The position numbers and the translations under genes were made by a program. From assembly GCA_038255255.1 (NCBI GenBank), contig JBBSLL010000001.1, positions 124,001 to 188,000 on the forward strand: a DNA stretch of 64,000 nt. Reading direction: 5' to 3'. The notes under the pieces were generated by a model. It made no database searches, had not been told where the DNA came from, and was given only the letters and a program-made list of their open reading frames with translations. Below are positions 1-7,538 of the stretch, piece after piece. Numbering within the stretch: position 1 is the stretch's first letter; every line of letters begins with the position of its first letter. The stretch comes from JBBQNY01 sp038255255 (GTDB taxonomy: Bacteria; Pseudomonadota; Gammaproteobacteria; Xanthomonadales; Ahniellaceae).

Positions 1-2
1 CC

Positions 3-293
3 GAGGGTAGCGCGCGCATCTTTCCTGATGGTTCCAGCGCATTGTTCGTGCCGGCACGACGCGCGCTCAGTTGGCAGACGACCGCACCGGAGGGCACGCC
101 CGTCGTGCGCGAGCGCTTCTGGCTGACGTGGCAACCGGGCGAGATCCGCGCCTGCGGCGGTTGCCACGGCATCAACCGCATGGGCCAGGCCGGACAACCC
201 GAAGCGACCAACATGCCGCAGGCGCTGGTCGCGCTACTGCAGAACTGGAGCGCGCAGAACGGCGGGCCGATCTTCTCGAACGGGTTCGAGTAG
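3..293 (+). CDS. C-terminal end of a CxxCH-containing exported protein with an IFSNGFE tail (5' truncated)
   Basis: The frame is open from the left edge, so only about 96 C-terminal residues are visible. It contains CGGCHG, a single CxxCH c-type haem attachment motif, followed by a short helical stretch and the terminal residues IFSNGFE. Attachment of haem c would place the protein in the periplasm or outside the cell. The terminal IFSNGFE is shared with the unrelated BNR-repeat lipoprotein at 7539-9854, which suggests a common sorting or processing tag rather than part of the enzyme. The upstream domain is missing, so the overall function cannot be stated. It could be a cytochrome domain at the end of a larger oxidase or a multi-domain surface protein. 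Confidence 0.7.
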   Translation, partial: EGSARIFPDGSSALFVPARRALSWQTTAPEGTPVVRERFWLTWQPGEIRACGGCHGINRMGQAGQPEATNMPQALVALLQNWSAQNGGPIFSNGFE

Positions 294-323
294 CGCACGG
301 TTTGCGTGGTGGCTACAAGGGCC

Positions 324-349
324 TGCGGTGCAGCCTGAGCCGCACCGCA
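324..349. terminator. Inverted repeat between convergent genes
   Basis: TGCGGTGC at 324-331 pairs perfectly with GCACCGCA at 342-349 across a 10-base loop. It lies between the stops of two convergent genes. There is no T-run on either side, so intrinsic termination is uncertain. Confidence 0.35.
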
Positions 350-370
350 GCCGCACGAATACCGGCAGGC

Positions 371-1075
371 CTAGGCCTTTTCTGGCAGGAAACTCGTGTC
401 GAGGAAGTACTGCTTCGGATCATTTGCATTGACCATCGCGTCGATGGTGTCCTTCTTGCAGAAGTCGGTCGGGTCGTACCAGATGTTGTCGCTGTAGAAG
501 AGGTGCAACTTCTGGGTGGCCGGATCCTGCCACTGCGAACAGACGCGCCACGGACTCTTGCCGTTGACCTCGAGGCCAGTGTTCTGCTCGACGGCGTGGA
601 ATTTGGTCTGGATACGGGTGCCGTGCGTCTCGAGCCACTTCCGCACTTTCTTGTTCTTGATGCCGCCGACGAACAGGAACCAGCCGATCAGCGTGACGAT
701 CACGGCGAAGAATCCGAGGATCAGCGGTCCGAACCAGTTCTCCATGAAGCTGTCGAGGCGCGCGCGCTCGGGCGTGGTCTTCGAGTAGAGCACCTGGACC
801 TTTTCGCCGCGGTCGTAGGAAGGCGAGCTCGATGAGCTCGAAGTGGTAAACGTGAGCGTCCTGCCGTCGGCGATCGTGTATTCGACGACCGGCTTGTACA
901 TGGTCTTGGTCGTGCCATCGCTGGTCGAGCGTTCGGTTTCGAAATCGATGACGGTGCCTTCGGTCTTGAGGCCCTCGGACTTGAACTTGAGCGTGGACTG
1001 GCTGAGTGCCCAGGTGCCCCAGAGCATGCCGAGACCGATGAGCAACGCGAAAAATCCGCCGATGATGCGAGCCAT
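371..1075 (-). CDS. DUF3592 membrane protein
   Basis: 234-residue protein with a first transmembrane helix at about 4-22 (IIGGFFALLIGLGMLWGTWA), an extracytoplasmic beta-rich segment containing GTVIDFETE, VVEYTIADGRT and GEKVQVLYS, and a second transmembrane helix around 120-145. That order (TM, beta domain with G-x-V and Y-x-Y/F strands, TM) is typical of DUF3592 proteins, whose function is unknown. I chose the internal ATG at 1075 (MARIIGG) over an upstream in-frame start because AGGGGG lies about 8 bases before it. The C-terminal 90 residues are soluble, with WRVCSQWQDPATQKL, which in this family often follows the second helix. It is a single gene, convergent with the gene to its left. Confidence 0.75.
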   Translation of the reverse strand: MARIIGGFFALLIGLGMLWGTWALSQSTLKFKSEGLKTEGTVIDFETERSTSDGTTKTMYKPVVEYTIADGRTLTFTTSSSSSSPSYDRGEKVQVLYSKTTPERARLDSFMENWFGPLILGFFAVIVTLIGWFLFVGGIKNKKVRKWLETHGTRIQTKFHAVEQNTGLEVNGKSPWRVCSQWQDPATQKLHLFYSDNIWYDPTDFCKKDTIDAMVNANDPKQYFLDTSFLPEKA

Positions 1076-1357
1076 GAATTCATCCCCCTGGATGCGACGC
1101 ACCTGAAGCGCGCCTGCGTTGAGTTTTCATCCCCGGCCTTGCTGCCAGCGCCAGGCCCCGCGGGCGAGTTGTCGCCCCAGTGGGTTATACGACAAACGCG
1201 CGCGGGCAAGGCCACGGTTCGTCTACGCGGCCGCGCGCCTTTCGTTCGCCGCAATCACGCGATTGCGGCCTGCGGCCTTGGCGGCGTCGAACTGGTGCAT
1301 GCTGGTGGCCTGCCGCGCAACGCGCGACGGTCGACACCATTGCGGAGGGCGGCTTGG

Positions 1358-1780
1358 ATGTCGAGGTACGTGTGGCAGTGCACCGCATGCGGCCTCAAGC
1401 CGACGTGGCTCAGCGTGTGCGCGTCGCGCAGCATCGCCGCCTTCATCTGGGACGAGCTCGCGCCGAGCGGATGGGACCAGCGCTTGCTCAAGCGCAAGTG
1501 CACGTGCGGGCGCTCTGCCTTGCGCATCACCTACAGGTTGCGGCGCGGTGATCCGGAGCGCGTCAGCATCAACCGGATCGTCGGTCTGCGTTCCGCGGAT
1601 GATTATCTGCCGATGCTCTGGGAAACCTTCCGGCACTCGACTCCACGCACGGCCTGGATCGACTTCAAGTACCAGCGCGGGCGCAGTCCATGGGGTCTCA
1701 CCAAACGCCTGGTGCTCACCAGGGGGCAATTGGCGCGCCTGCTGCGCGCGTACGAAAGGGCTACCGCTCCCGGCCCGTAG
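1358..1780 (+). CDS. Hypothetical protein with CxxC / CxC cysteine pairs
   Basis: 140-residue basic protein of unknown function. It begins MSRYVWQCTACGL and contains a second cysteine cluster KRKCTCG about 40 residues later; two closely spaced Cys pairs suggest a zinc-ribbon-like fold. The rest is rich in Arg and Trp (e.g. LPMLWETFRHSTPRTAWIDF). The start at 1358 is supported by GGAGGG about 9 bases upstream; the frame is open further upstream but that extension has no plausible start signal. It stands alone between two minus-strand genes. No catalytic motif is visible. Confidence 0.6.
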   Translation: MSRYVWQCTACGLKPTWLSVCASRSIAAFIWDELAPSGWDQRLLKRKCTCGRSALRITYRLRRGDPERVSINRIVGLRSADDYLPMLWETFRHSTPRTAWIDFKYQRGRSPWGLTKRLVLTRGQLARLLRAYERATAPGP

Positions 1781-1791
1781 CGGCCGGCGCA

Positions 1792-2673
1792 TTATTGCGA
1801 ACGTCGGGTCAGCAGCAGTGCGACACCCAGCAGCGTAATCGCCGACGCGACGTAGTCGAGCGTGGTGATGCGCTCTCCGGCGAGCACGGCGCCGAGCACG
1901 AGCGCGATGGGTGGATTCACGTACGCATAGCTGGTGGCGAGCGCGGGGCGCACATGCTGCAGCAGCCAGACGTAGGCGCTGAACGCAATGATCGAGCCGA
2001 ACACGATGAGGTAGGCCAGCGCGAGTCCGGCCTTGAGCGTCGGCATCCCGCTCGGCCACGTGCCCGAGGCGATCGCCAGGGCTGTGAGCACCATTCCTGC
2101 CACCACCATCTGCGCGGCGGTGTTGACGAGCGGCACGGGCATGTCCTGGCGCCGACTCCAGACCGAGCCGAAGGCCCATGCCAGGGGTGCACCAAGCAAG
2201 GCGAGCGCGCCAAGCGGAGAGGCACGCAGTTCGCCGCCCGCATTGAGCAGCACGACGCCGGAAAACCCGATGACCAGGCCGAGCACGTCGCGACGCTGCG
2301 GCCACGTTCCGTACATGCCGGCGAACAGCGCCGCCCATAGCGGCATCGAAGCGACTGCCACCGCCGCGAGGCCGGAGTCGACGGTCTGCTGCGCGTAGGC
2401 GACCAGCGTGTTGGCCGCACCGAGCAGCAACACCGCGGTGACCGTGACGTTGCGCCACTGCAGGCGCGTCGGGGCGGCGTGGCCACGCCATCGCACCCAG
2501 CCATAGAAGGCAAAACCGGCGATGAGGAACCGCACGGCTCCAAGGCCGAGCGGCGAAAAACTCTCCAGTGCAAAGTGGATGCCGAGGTACGTCGAACCCC
2601 ACACCAGGTACACCAGCGCAAGCGCAATAGCTGTGGCCGCCGCGCTTGGGTGACGCAGGGGCGCATCGCTCAT
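1792..2673 (-). CDS. EamA-family (DMT) metabolite/drug exporter
   Basis: 293-residue integral membrane protein with ten predicted helices organised as two EamA repeats. The opening LVYLVWGSTYLGI is the usual first-helix signature of the RhaT/YedA-type drug-metabolite transporter superfamily, and the second half repeats the pattern (GSVWSRRQDMP, YVNPPIALVLGAVLAGE). Family members export amino acids, metabolites or toxic compounds by proton exchange; the substrate cannot be read from sequence. Length is normal for the family. It is convergent with the small gene at 1358-1780 and shows no operon partner. Confidence 0.88.
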   Translation of the reverse strand: MSDAPLRHPSAAATAIALALVYLVWGSTYLGIHFALESFSPLGLGAVRFLIAGFAFYGWVRWRGHAAPTRLQWRNVTVTAVLLLGAANTLVAYAQQTVDSGLAAVAVASMPLWAALFAGMYGTWPQRRDVLGLVIGFSGVVLLNAGGELRASPLGALALLGAPLAWAFGSVWSRRQDMPVPLVNTAAQMVVAGMVLTALAIASGTWPSGMPTLKAGLALAYLIVFGSIIAFSAYVWLLQHVRPALATSYAYVNPPIALVLGAVLAGERITTLDYVASAITLLGVALLLTRRSQ

Positions 2674-2727
2674 ACCGGTTCCACGCAGTTTGGATTCAGC
2701 CGACCCGCGCGGGTTCGGTGCAGTGGG

Positions 2728-2997
2728 TCAGCCGGCTTGATCGTTGCGCGGCGTGGAGGAATCGATGACCCGGAACTCGCCCTCGATCACGCCCGCCTTC
2801 GCCTCGGCGCGCGGCGACTGGGGCTGTCCCTGCGGGGGACGCCGTCCAAGGCCCAGCGCGCGCAGGCCGACCGTCAACAGCGCGCCCGTCGCGATCAGCA
2901 CTGCCCCGATCAGCGCGCCGCCGAGGGCGAGCAGCGTGACCAGCAGGGCGAGAACCGTGCGCGCGAACGACGGAGTCGAGGGTGTGTAAGCAGACAT
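2728..2997 (-). CDS. Small membrane protein with conserved GVIEGEFRVID tail
   Basis: 89-residue protein: about 12 polar residues, then one long hydrophobic segment (VLALLVTLLALGGALIGAVL and on to residue 47) that can span the membrane once or as a hairpin, then a Pro/Gln-rich linker and the motif GVIEGEFRVID near the C-terminus. From memory, similar small proteins with this VIEGE-R-VD motif occur in Xanthomonadaceae as hypothetical proteins. The ATG at 2997 is the natural start because it opens just before the hydrophobic helix; the long upstream extension of the frame is antisense to the Rieske gene. Function unknown. Confidence 0.6.
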   Translation of the reverse strand: MSAYTPSTPSFARTVLALLVTLLALGGALIGAVLIATGALLTVGLRALGLGRRPPQGQPQSPRAEAKAGVIEGEFRVIDSSTPRNDQAG

Positions 2998-3085
2998 CGT
3001 GGGTTCCGGTAACTTGGCGTGCGGCGGAGCACGCAGCATTGGACGCGCGCCCCCAGCCCGCAAGTGCCGGAAGAGAGTGTCGTTC

Positions 3086-3481
3086 ATGCGTCGACTGTGC
3101 AATCTGGAAGATTTCGAGGACGGTCGGCTGGTGGCGCTGGACCGCGCCGCGGCGCCGGAGCCCGCCGCGTGCACTCCGGAGGGGCAAAAGAACCCGGCAA
3201 CAATCCAACACCCTGCCGATATCGACTCGGTGCTGGCGCTGCGTGAGGGAGCCCGTGTCCGGATGTGGCAGAACGTCTGTCCGCATGCCGGTCGCCGGCT
3301 CGACTGGGCGCCGGGTCGATTCCTGCGGGATGGAGACCATCTCGTGTGCGCACACCACGGGGCAGTGTTCGAACTCGACGGAGGCAAATGCGTCAGCGGG
3401 CCGTGTCGCGGCCAATCGCTCATGGCGATCGAGGTCGATGTCCGCGAAGGCGAAGTCTGGATCGCCGACCCCGAGTCGTAA
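3086..3481 (+). CDS. Rieske [2Fe-2S] domain protein
   Basis: 131-residue protein that is essentially a single Rieske domain. The two cluster-binding motifs are CPHAGRRL (C65, H67) and CAHHG (C88, H91), separated by 20 residues, giving two Cys and two His ligands. It lacks a signal peptide, so it probably acts in the cytoplasm as a ferredoxin-like electron carrier for an oxygenase or reductase. The start at 3086 has GGAAGAGAG a few bases upstream. No oxygenase partner lies nearby, so its redox partner is unknown. Confidence 0.85.
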   Translation: MRRLCNLEDFEDGRLVALDRAAAPEPAACTPEGQKNPATIQHPADIDSVLALREGARVRMWQNVCPHAGRRLDWAPGRFLRDGDHLVCAHHGAVFELDGGKCVSGPCRGQSLMAIEVDVREGEVWIADPES

Positions 3482-3491
3482 GGCGCCGTCT

Positions 3492-3516
3492 GGTTCGACA
3501 GGCTCACTACGAACGG
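3492..3516. repeat. Short interspersed repeat-like element (TTCG..CGAA)
   Basis: A GTTCGACAGGCTCACTACGA-type segment with imperfect self-complementarity (GTTCG near the left end, CGAAC near the right) lies between convergent genes. Sequences of this kind recur between genes in many proteobacteria. I see only this copy clearly in the window. Confidence 0.35.
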
Positions 3517-3536
3517 CCAACAGCTCACCACGAAGC

Positions 3537-5375
3537 TCAGAATACCCAGTTGACCATCAGCATGGACAGCACCAGGTAGATGAGGGACATCGGCACGCCG
3601 GAACGCCAGAGGTCGCTGGCGCGGTAGCCGGCTGGGCCTGCGACGATGGCCAGCGTCGGATTCGACGTGCTCAGGAAATTGTTCGAAGCGGACAACACCA
3701 CCAGCATCGCGAACACCAGCGGATCGGCGTCGGCGGCGAGCGCCAGGTTGACCGCCATAGGCACCATCACGACGGTCGCGCCGACATTCGAGATCACCTG
3801 CGACAGAACCGCCGTCAACACCGCGACGGCGAGTTGCAGGGTCCAGCCCGGAACATCGTCGAGCCCGCGGATGAGTTCCTGCGCGGTCCACGCCGCGGCA
3901 CCGGTGGCGTCCATCGCCCACCCGAGCGGGATCAGGCAGGCCATCAGGAAAATCGTCTTCCAGTTGATCGCGCGATACGCCTCGTCCATGTTCAGCACGC
4001 CCGTCACCAGCATGCCGATCGCGCCGACCAGCAGCGCGACCGCGAGCGGCAGGTCGGTCACCAGGGCCAGCACCATGCCGAGTGCGAAGAACCCGAGCGC
4101 ATTCCAGAGCTTGTGCGGGCGTTGCTCTTCCTTGGGATAGTCGGTCACGACCACGAAGTCGTGCTCTTCGGCGGCCTGCGACAGATTGTTCCAGAGGCCG
4201 TGCAGCACCAGCGTATCGCCCTGGCGGATCGCGACCTCGCGCACGTTGTCGCGGAAGATGCGGTCGCCGCGGTTGATCGCCAGCACCGAAATCGCGTGCC
4301 GCGTGCGCAACCGCAGCTCGGCAATGGTCTTGTTGATGTAGCGCGAGGTAGGCGGGATCACGACCTCGGCGATACCGGCGCGCGCCGGATTGAACATGTC
4401 GCCGAAATTGCGCAGCCGGGGCAGCATGCGCAAGGAGTTTTCTCCTGCCCATGCGCTGATGGCGTCGCGCTCGCCCATCACGCCGAGCACGCTGCCGATC
4501 CAGATCATCTGGTCGCCGGGCGGCGACAGGCGCGCGTCTTCGCCGGTCTTGAGCGCCAGGAGCAGCGGCGCGCCCGAGGTTGCCTCGAATTCGCCGATCG
4601 ACTGGCCGACGAGCGGGGAATCCCGCGTGACGGTGGTCTCGAAGACTTCGCCCTCGATGCCGTAGGCATTCGCAAAGTAACTCTCGGTGCGCTCTGGCGT
4701 TGCGCCTGCGCCTTCGTCCTCGCGCGGCAGCACGCGATCAGCGAAGAACCAGAAGTAGGCGAGGCCCGCCGCGAGCAGCACGAGTCCGATCGGTGCAATG
4801 GCGAACGGTTCGACCGCGTGCATCGCGGCTGCGCCGGGCGGAAGGTTGCGGTTCGCGGACTCGATCAGGTCATTGAGCAGGATCTGCGGCGAGTTGCCCA
4901 CCATCGTGATCGTGCCGCCGAGCATGATGCAGGTGGCCATCGGCAGCAGCAGGCGCGCGAGCGGCAACCCCGTGCGGTTCGACAATCGCGAAGCGACGGG
5001 CAGGAACAGCGCGGCCACCGCCGGGTTCTGCATGAAGGCGGACACACCCCCGCTCATCGCGCACAGCAGCAGCATCAGGCGCTTCTCGTGGCCGCGCGCG
5101 GCCTTGAGCAGCCACTTCGCCGCGAGCGACAGTACACCGGTGCGATCGAGTCCCGCACCCAGGATCATGGTCGCGAGGATTGCCATCACTGCGTTGCCCG
5201 CGAATCCGTCGAACAGGCGGTCGATGGGCACCAGGCCGGTGATACCGAGCGCTACCAGCACGATCAGGGCGGTGACGTCGTTGCGCATCCATTCGAGCGA
5301 AAACATCACCATCGCGAAGCCGGCCAACGCCAGCACCAGCAGCATTTCCGGACTGAGGCTGATTGACCCGTCCAT
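3537..5375 (-). CDS. SLC13-family (DASS-like) permease with two RCK_C/TrkA-C domains
   Basis: 612-residue membrane transporter. Residues about 1-180 and 390-610 are hydrophobic blocks of the sodium/dicarboxylate-sulfate symporter type, including the SNVGATVVMVPMAVNLA and GTITMVGNSPQILLNDLI re-entrant-loop signatures. Between them lie two soluble RCK_C (TrkA C-terminal) domains at about 205-290 and 305-380 (e.g. GEFEATSGAPLLLALKTG and ELRLRTRHAISVLAINRGDR), which usually gate such carriers in response to a ligand. Architecture and length match bacterial SLC13-TrkA-C proteins thought to move sulfate, citrate or similar anions. Substrate not determinable. The start lies 21 bases after the trmB stop on the same strand. 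Confidence 0.9.
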   Translation of the reverse strand: MDGSISLSPEMLLVLALAGFAMVMFSLEWMRNDVTALIVLVALGITGLVPIDRLFDGFAGNAVMAILATMILGAGLDRTGVLSLAAKWLLKAARGHEKRLMLLLCAMSGGVSAFMQNPAVAALFLPVASRLSNRTGLPLARLLLPMATCIMLGGTITMVGNSPQILLNDLIESANRNLPPGAAAMHAVEPFAIAPIGLVLLAAGLAYFWFFADRVLPREDEGAGATPERTESYFANAYGIEGEVFETTVTRDSPLVGQSIGEFEATSGAPLLLALKTGEDARLSPPGDQMIWIGSVLGVMGERDAISAWAGENSLRMLPRLRNFGDMFNPARAGIAEVVIPPTSRYINKTIAELRLRTRHAISVLAINRGDRIFRDNVREVAIRQGDTLVLHGLWNNLSQAAEEHDFVVVTDYPKEEQRPHKLWNALGFFALGMVLALVTDLPLAVALLVGAIGMLVTGVLNMDEAYRAINWKTIFLMACLIPLGWAMDATGAAAWTAQELIRGLDDVPGWTLQLAVAVLTAVLSQVISNVGATVVMVPMAVNLALAADADPLVFAMLVVLSASNNFLSTSNPTLAIVAGPAGYRASDLWRSGVPMSLIYLVLSMLMVNWVF

Positions 5376-5396
5376 GGCGCCGTCAGACCGCCGTTT

Positions 5397-6140
5397 TCAA
5401 CATGTCGCGGGTTCCCCCCGAAGGGTCGCAACCAAGTCCCAGACGCCGTGACCGAGGCGCCGGCCACGCCGCTCGAAGTGCGTTGCGAATCGTGCTACAG
5501 CCCCTTGCGCAACAGTGGGGACATCCGCCGACGCGGAGTCGAAACTGATTTCCAGATGCGGGTCGGCGCGCAATGCCTCGCGCATCTGTTCCGCATAGTC
5601 CTGCCAGTCCGTGGCCAGATGCAGTACGCCGCCCGGAGCCAGCCGCGATGCCGCGAGTGCGACGAATTCCGCCTGCACCATCCGTCGCTTGTGGTGCCGC
5701 AGTTTCGGCCAGGGATCGGGGAACCACACCCGGATTTCCGCCAGCGAACCGGGCCCGATCTCATCGCGCAGGACTTCCAGCGCGTCGTGCCGGTACACGC
5801 GCACATTGTCGAGACCCGTGGCCGCGGCGGCGTTGAGCAACCGGCCCACGCCCGGGCGGTGCACCTCGACGCCGATGTAATCACGCGCCGGATCTTCCAC
5901 AGCGCTGGCATGCAGTGCTTCGCCGTTGCCGAATCCGATTTCGAGCACCCGCCGCGCCCTGCGCCCGAAGACCGCGTCGAAGTCGCGCAGCGCGCCCGTG
6001 TATCCCAGTCCGTAACGCGGCCAGTGCGCCGCGAAGGCCCGCTCCTGCGCGGGCGTGATCCGCCCCTGGCGCAGCACGAAACTGCGGGGCGAGCGCGGCG
6101 CACAGAGGGAATCCGTCTCGAGGTGTGCCGCAGGCTTCAA
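5397..6140 (-). CDS. trmB: tRNA (guanine-N7-)-methyltransferase
   Basis: Makes m7G46 in the variable loop of tRNAs using SAM. The protein shows the family landmarks in order: [14 protein letters not shown] near the N-terminus, the SAM-binding [11 protein letters not shown], the acidic loop [15 protein letters not shown], and [18 protein letters not shown], the diagnostic TrmB motif. I place the start at TTG 6140, which overlaps the thiG stop codon (TTGA), giving 247 residues and about 17 residues before the conserved RSFVLR, as in other TrmB proteins. No ATG is available in a better place, so translational coupling to thiG is likely. Confidence 0.9.
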   Translation of the reverse strand: MKPAAHLETDSLCAPRSPRSFVLRQGRITPAQERAFAAHWPRYGLGYTGALRDFDAVFGRRARRVLEIGFGNGEALHASAVEDPARDYIGVEVHRPGVGRLLNAAAATGLDNVRVYRHDALEVLRDEIGPGSLAEIRVWFPDPWPKLRHHKRRMVQAEFVALAASRLAPGGVLHLATDWQDYAEQMREALRADPHLEISFDSASADVPTVAQGAVARFATHFERRGRRLGHGVWDLVATLRGEPATC

Positions 6141-6943
6141 CCAATCACTCCCTCGAGGGGACTCGACGCGCTGGCATTGCGGCGGCGCGGAATGCGGCCC
6201 GCGAGAAACGCATCGCGCCCGGCCGCCACCGCGAGCCGCATCGCGTGCGCCATGCGGATCGGATCGCGCGCACCCGCGATGGCCGTGTTCATGAGTACGC
6301 CGTCGCAACCCAGCTCCATCGCAATCGCCGCATCCGACGCGGTGCCCACGCCGGCATCGACCAGCACGGGCACTTTTGCGTTCTCCACGATCTCGAGCAG
6401 GTTCCACCGATTCTGGATTCCGAGCCCCGAACCGATGGGCGCAGCGAGGGGCATGACCGCGACGCAACCCAATGCCTCGAGCTGTCGCGCAACGATCGGG
6501 TCGTCCGATGTGTAGACCATCACCTGGAAGCCGTCGGCGACGAGCGTCTCGGCGGCGCGCAATGTTTCCACCACATCGGGGAACAGCGTCTTCGCGTCGC
6601 CGAGTACTTCGAGCTTCACCAGCGAGTGCCCGTCGAGCAGTTCGCGCGCGAGCCTGCAGGTGCGCACTGCATCAGCCGCGTTGTAGCAGCCGGCGGTGTT
6701 CGGCAGGATCGTGTAGCGATCGGGCGTCAGCACATCCAGCAGGTTGGGCTCGCCCGGGTTCTGGCCGATGTTGGTCCTGCGGATCGCCACTGTCACGATC
6801 TCGGCGCCCGACGCTTCCGTGGCGAGACGGGTCTGTTCGAGGTCCCTGAACTTGCCGGTGCCGGTCAGCAGTCGCGAGGCGTAGGACTTTCCGGCGATGA
6901 CGAGCGGGTCGGGCGGCGAGGCAGCGCGTGCGAACGTGGTCAT
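6137..6943 (-). CDS. thiG: Thiazole synthase
   Basis: Forms the thiazole phosphate ring of thiamine from deoxyxylulose 5-phosphate, dehydroglycine and the thiocarboxylate of ThiS. The 268-residue sequence has the standard features of the TIM-barrel enzyme: [40 protein letters not shown], the Schiff-base lysine segment VKLEVLGD, and [16 protein letters not shown] near the phosphate site. It overlaps trmB by four bases. Its partner thiS is on the same strand but 3 kb away at 9953-10153, with unrelated genes between them. Confidence 0.95.
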   Translation of the reverse strand: MTTFARAASPPDPLVIAGKSYASRLLTGTGKFRDLEQTRLATEASGAEIVTVAIRRTNIGQNPGEPNLLDVLTPDRYTILPNTAGCYNAADAVRTCRLARELLDGHSLVKLEVLGDAKTLFPDVVETLRAAETLVADGFQVMVYTSDDPIVARQLEALGCVAVMPLAAPIGSGLGIQNRWNLLEIVENAKVPVLVDAGVGTASDAAIAMELGCDGVLMNTAIAGARDPIRMAHAMRLAVAAGRDAFLAGRIPRRRNASASSPLEGVIG

Positions 6944-7175
6944 GACGCATTATCGCCCGGGCAGCCGGCTCCCGCACGCACGCTGGCCTGAAACAACCGC
7001 CTGGACCCTCGCGCATAAAGTTCCCTGGGCCGCTGCCCGTCGATGAATTCGCCGCGTGCTGCCTGAAGCCCGCCAGTTCCCTTTCCGCCACGGGCTCGTC
7101 GCGGGCGTCTTGAAATCTGGCGTGCTTCGGCCGAAGCTCACGGGACCCATTCCCAGTCCATCGAAGGAGCAACCC

Positions 7176-7535
7176 ATGAAGTATGTCGACGGCTTCGTGC
7201 TGCCGGTGCCCAAGGACAACCTGGCGGCGTACCGGAAGATGGCGGCCAGGGCGGGCAAGGTGTGGATGGAGCACGGGGCGCTCGAGTACGTCGAGTGCGT
7301 GGCGGACGACGTCAACCCGGGCAAGCGCACGTCGTTCCCGCAAAGCGTCAAGCTCAAGGAAGGCGAGGTCGTGGTGTTCTCGTACATCGTCTACAAGTCG
7401 CGCCGGGATCGCGACCGCATCAACAAGCTGGTGATGGCGGATCCGCGTCTCAAGGACATGATGGATCCCAAGTCGCTCCCGTTCGACGGCAAACGCATGT
7501 TCTGGGGCGGCTTCAAGGGCCTCGTCGAGCTCTGA
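7176..7535 (+). CDS. DUF1428 family protein
   Basis: 119-residue protein beginning MKYVDGFVLPVPKDNLAAYR and containing WMEHGALEYVECVADDV, SYIVYKSRRDRDRIN and FDGKRMFWGGF. These are the recognisable blocks of DUF1428, a small dimeric ferredoxin-like (dimeric alpha-beta barrel) family of unknown function. Start chosen at 7176, with AAGGAG about 6 bases upstream. It is convergent with the BNR-repeat gene, with only three bases between the stops. Confidence 0.9.
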   Translation: MKYVDGFVLPVPKDNLAAYRKMAARAGKVWMEHGALEYVECVADDVNPGKRTSFPQSVKLKEGEVVVFSYIVYKSRRDRDRINKLVMADPRLKDMMDPKSLPFDGKRMFWGGFKGLVEL

Positions 7536-7538
7536 CGG

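Noticed and set aside
2982..5366. Plus-strand open frame of 794 codons
   Set aside because: It is the antisense of the SLC13 permease; composition is His/Arg/Gln-rich with no domain, a common shadow in GC-rich DNA.
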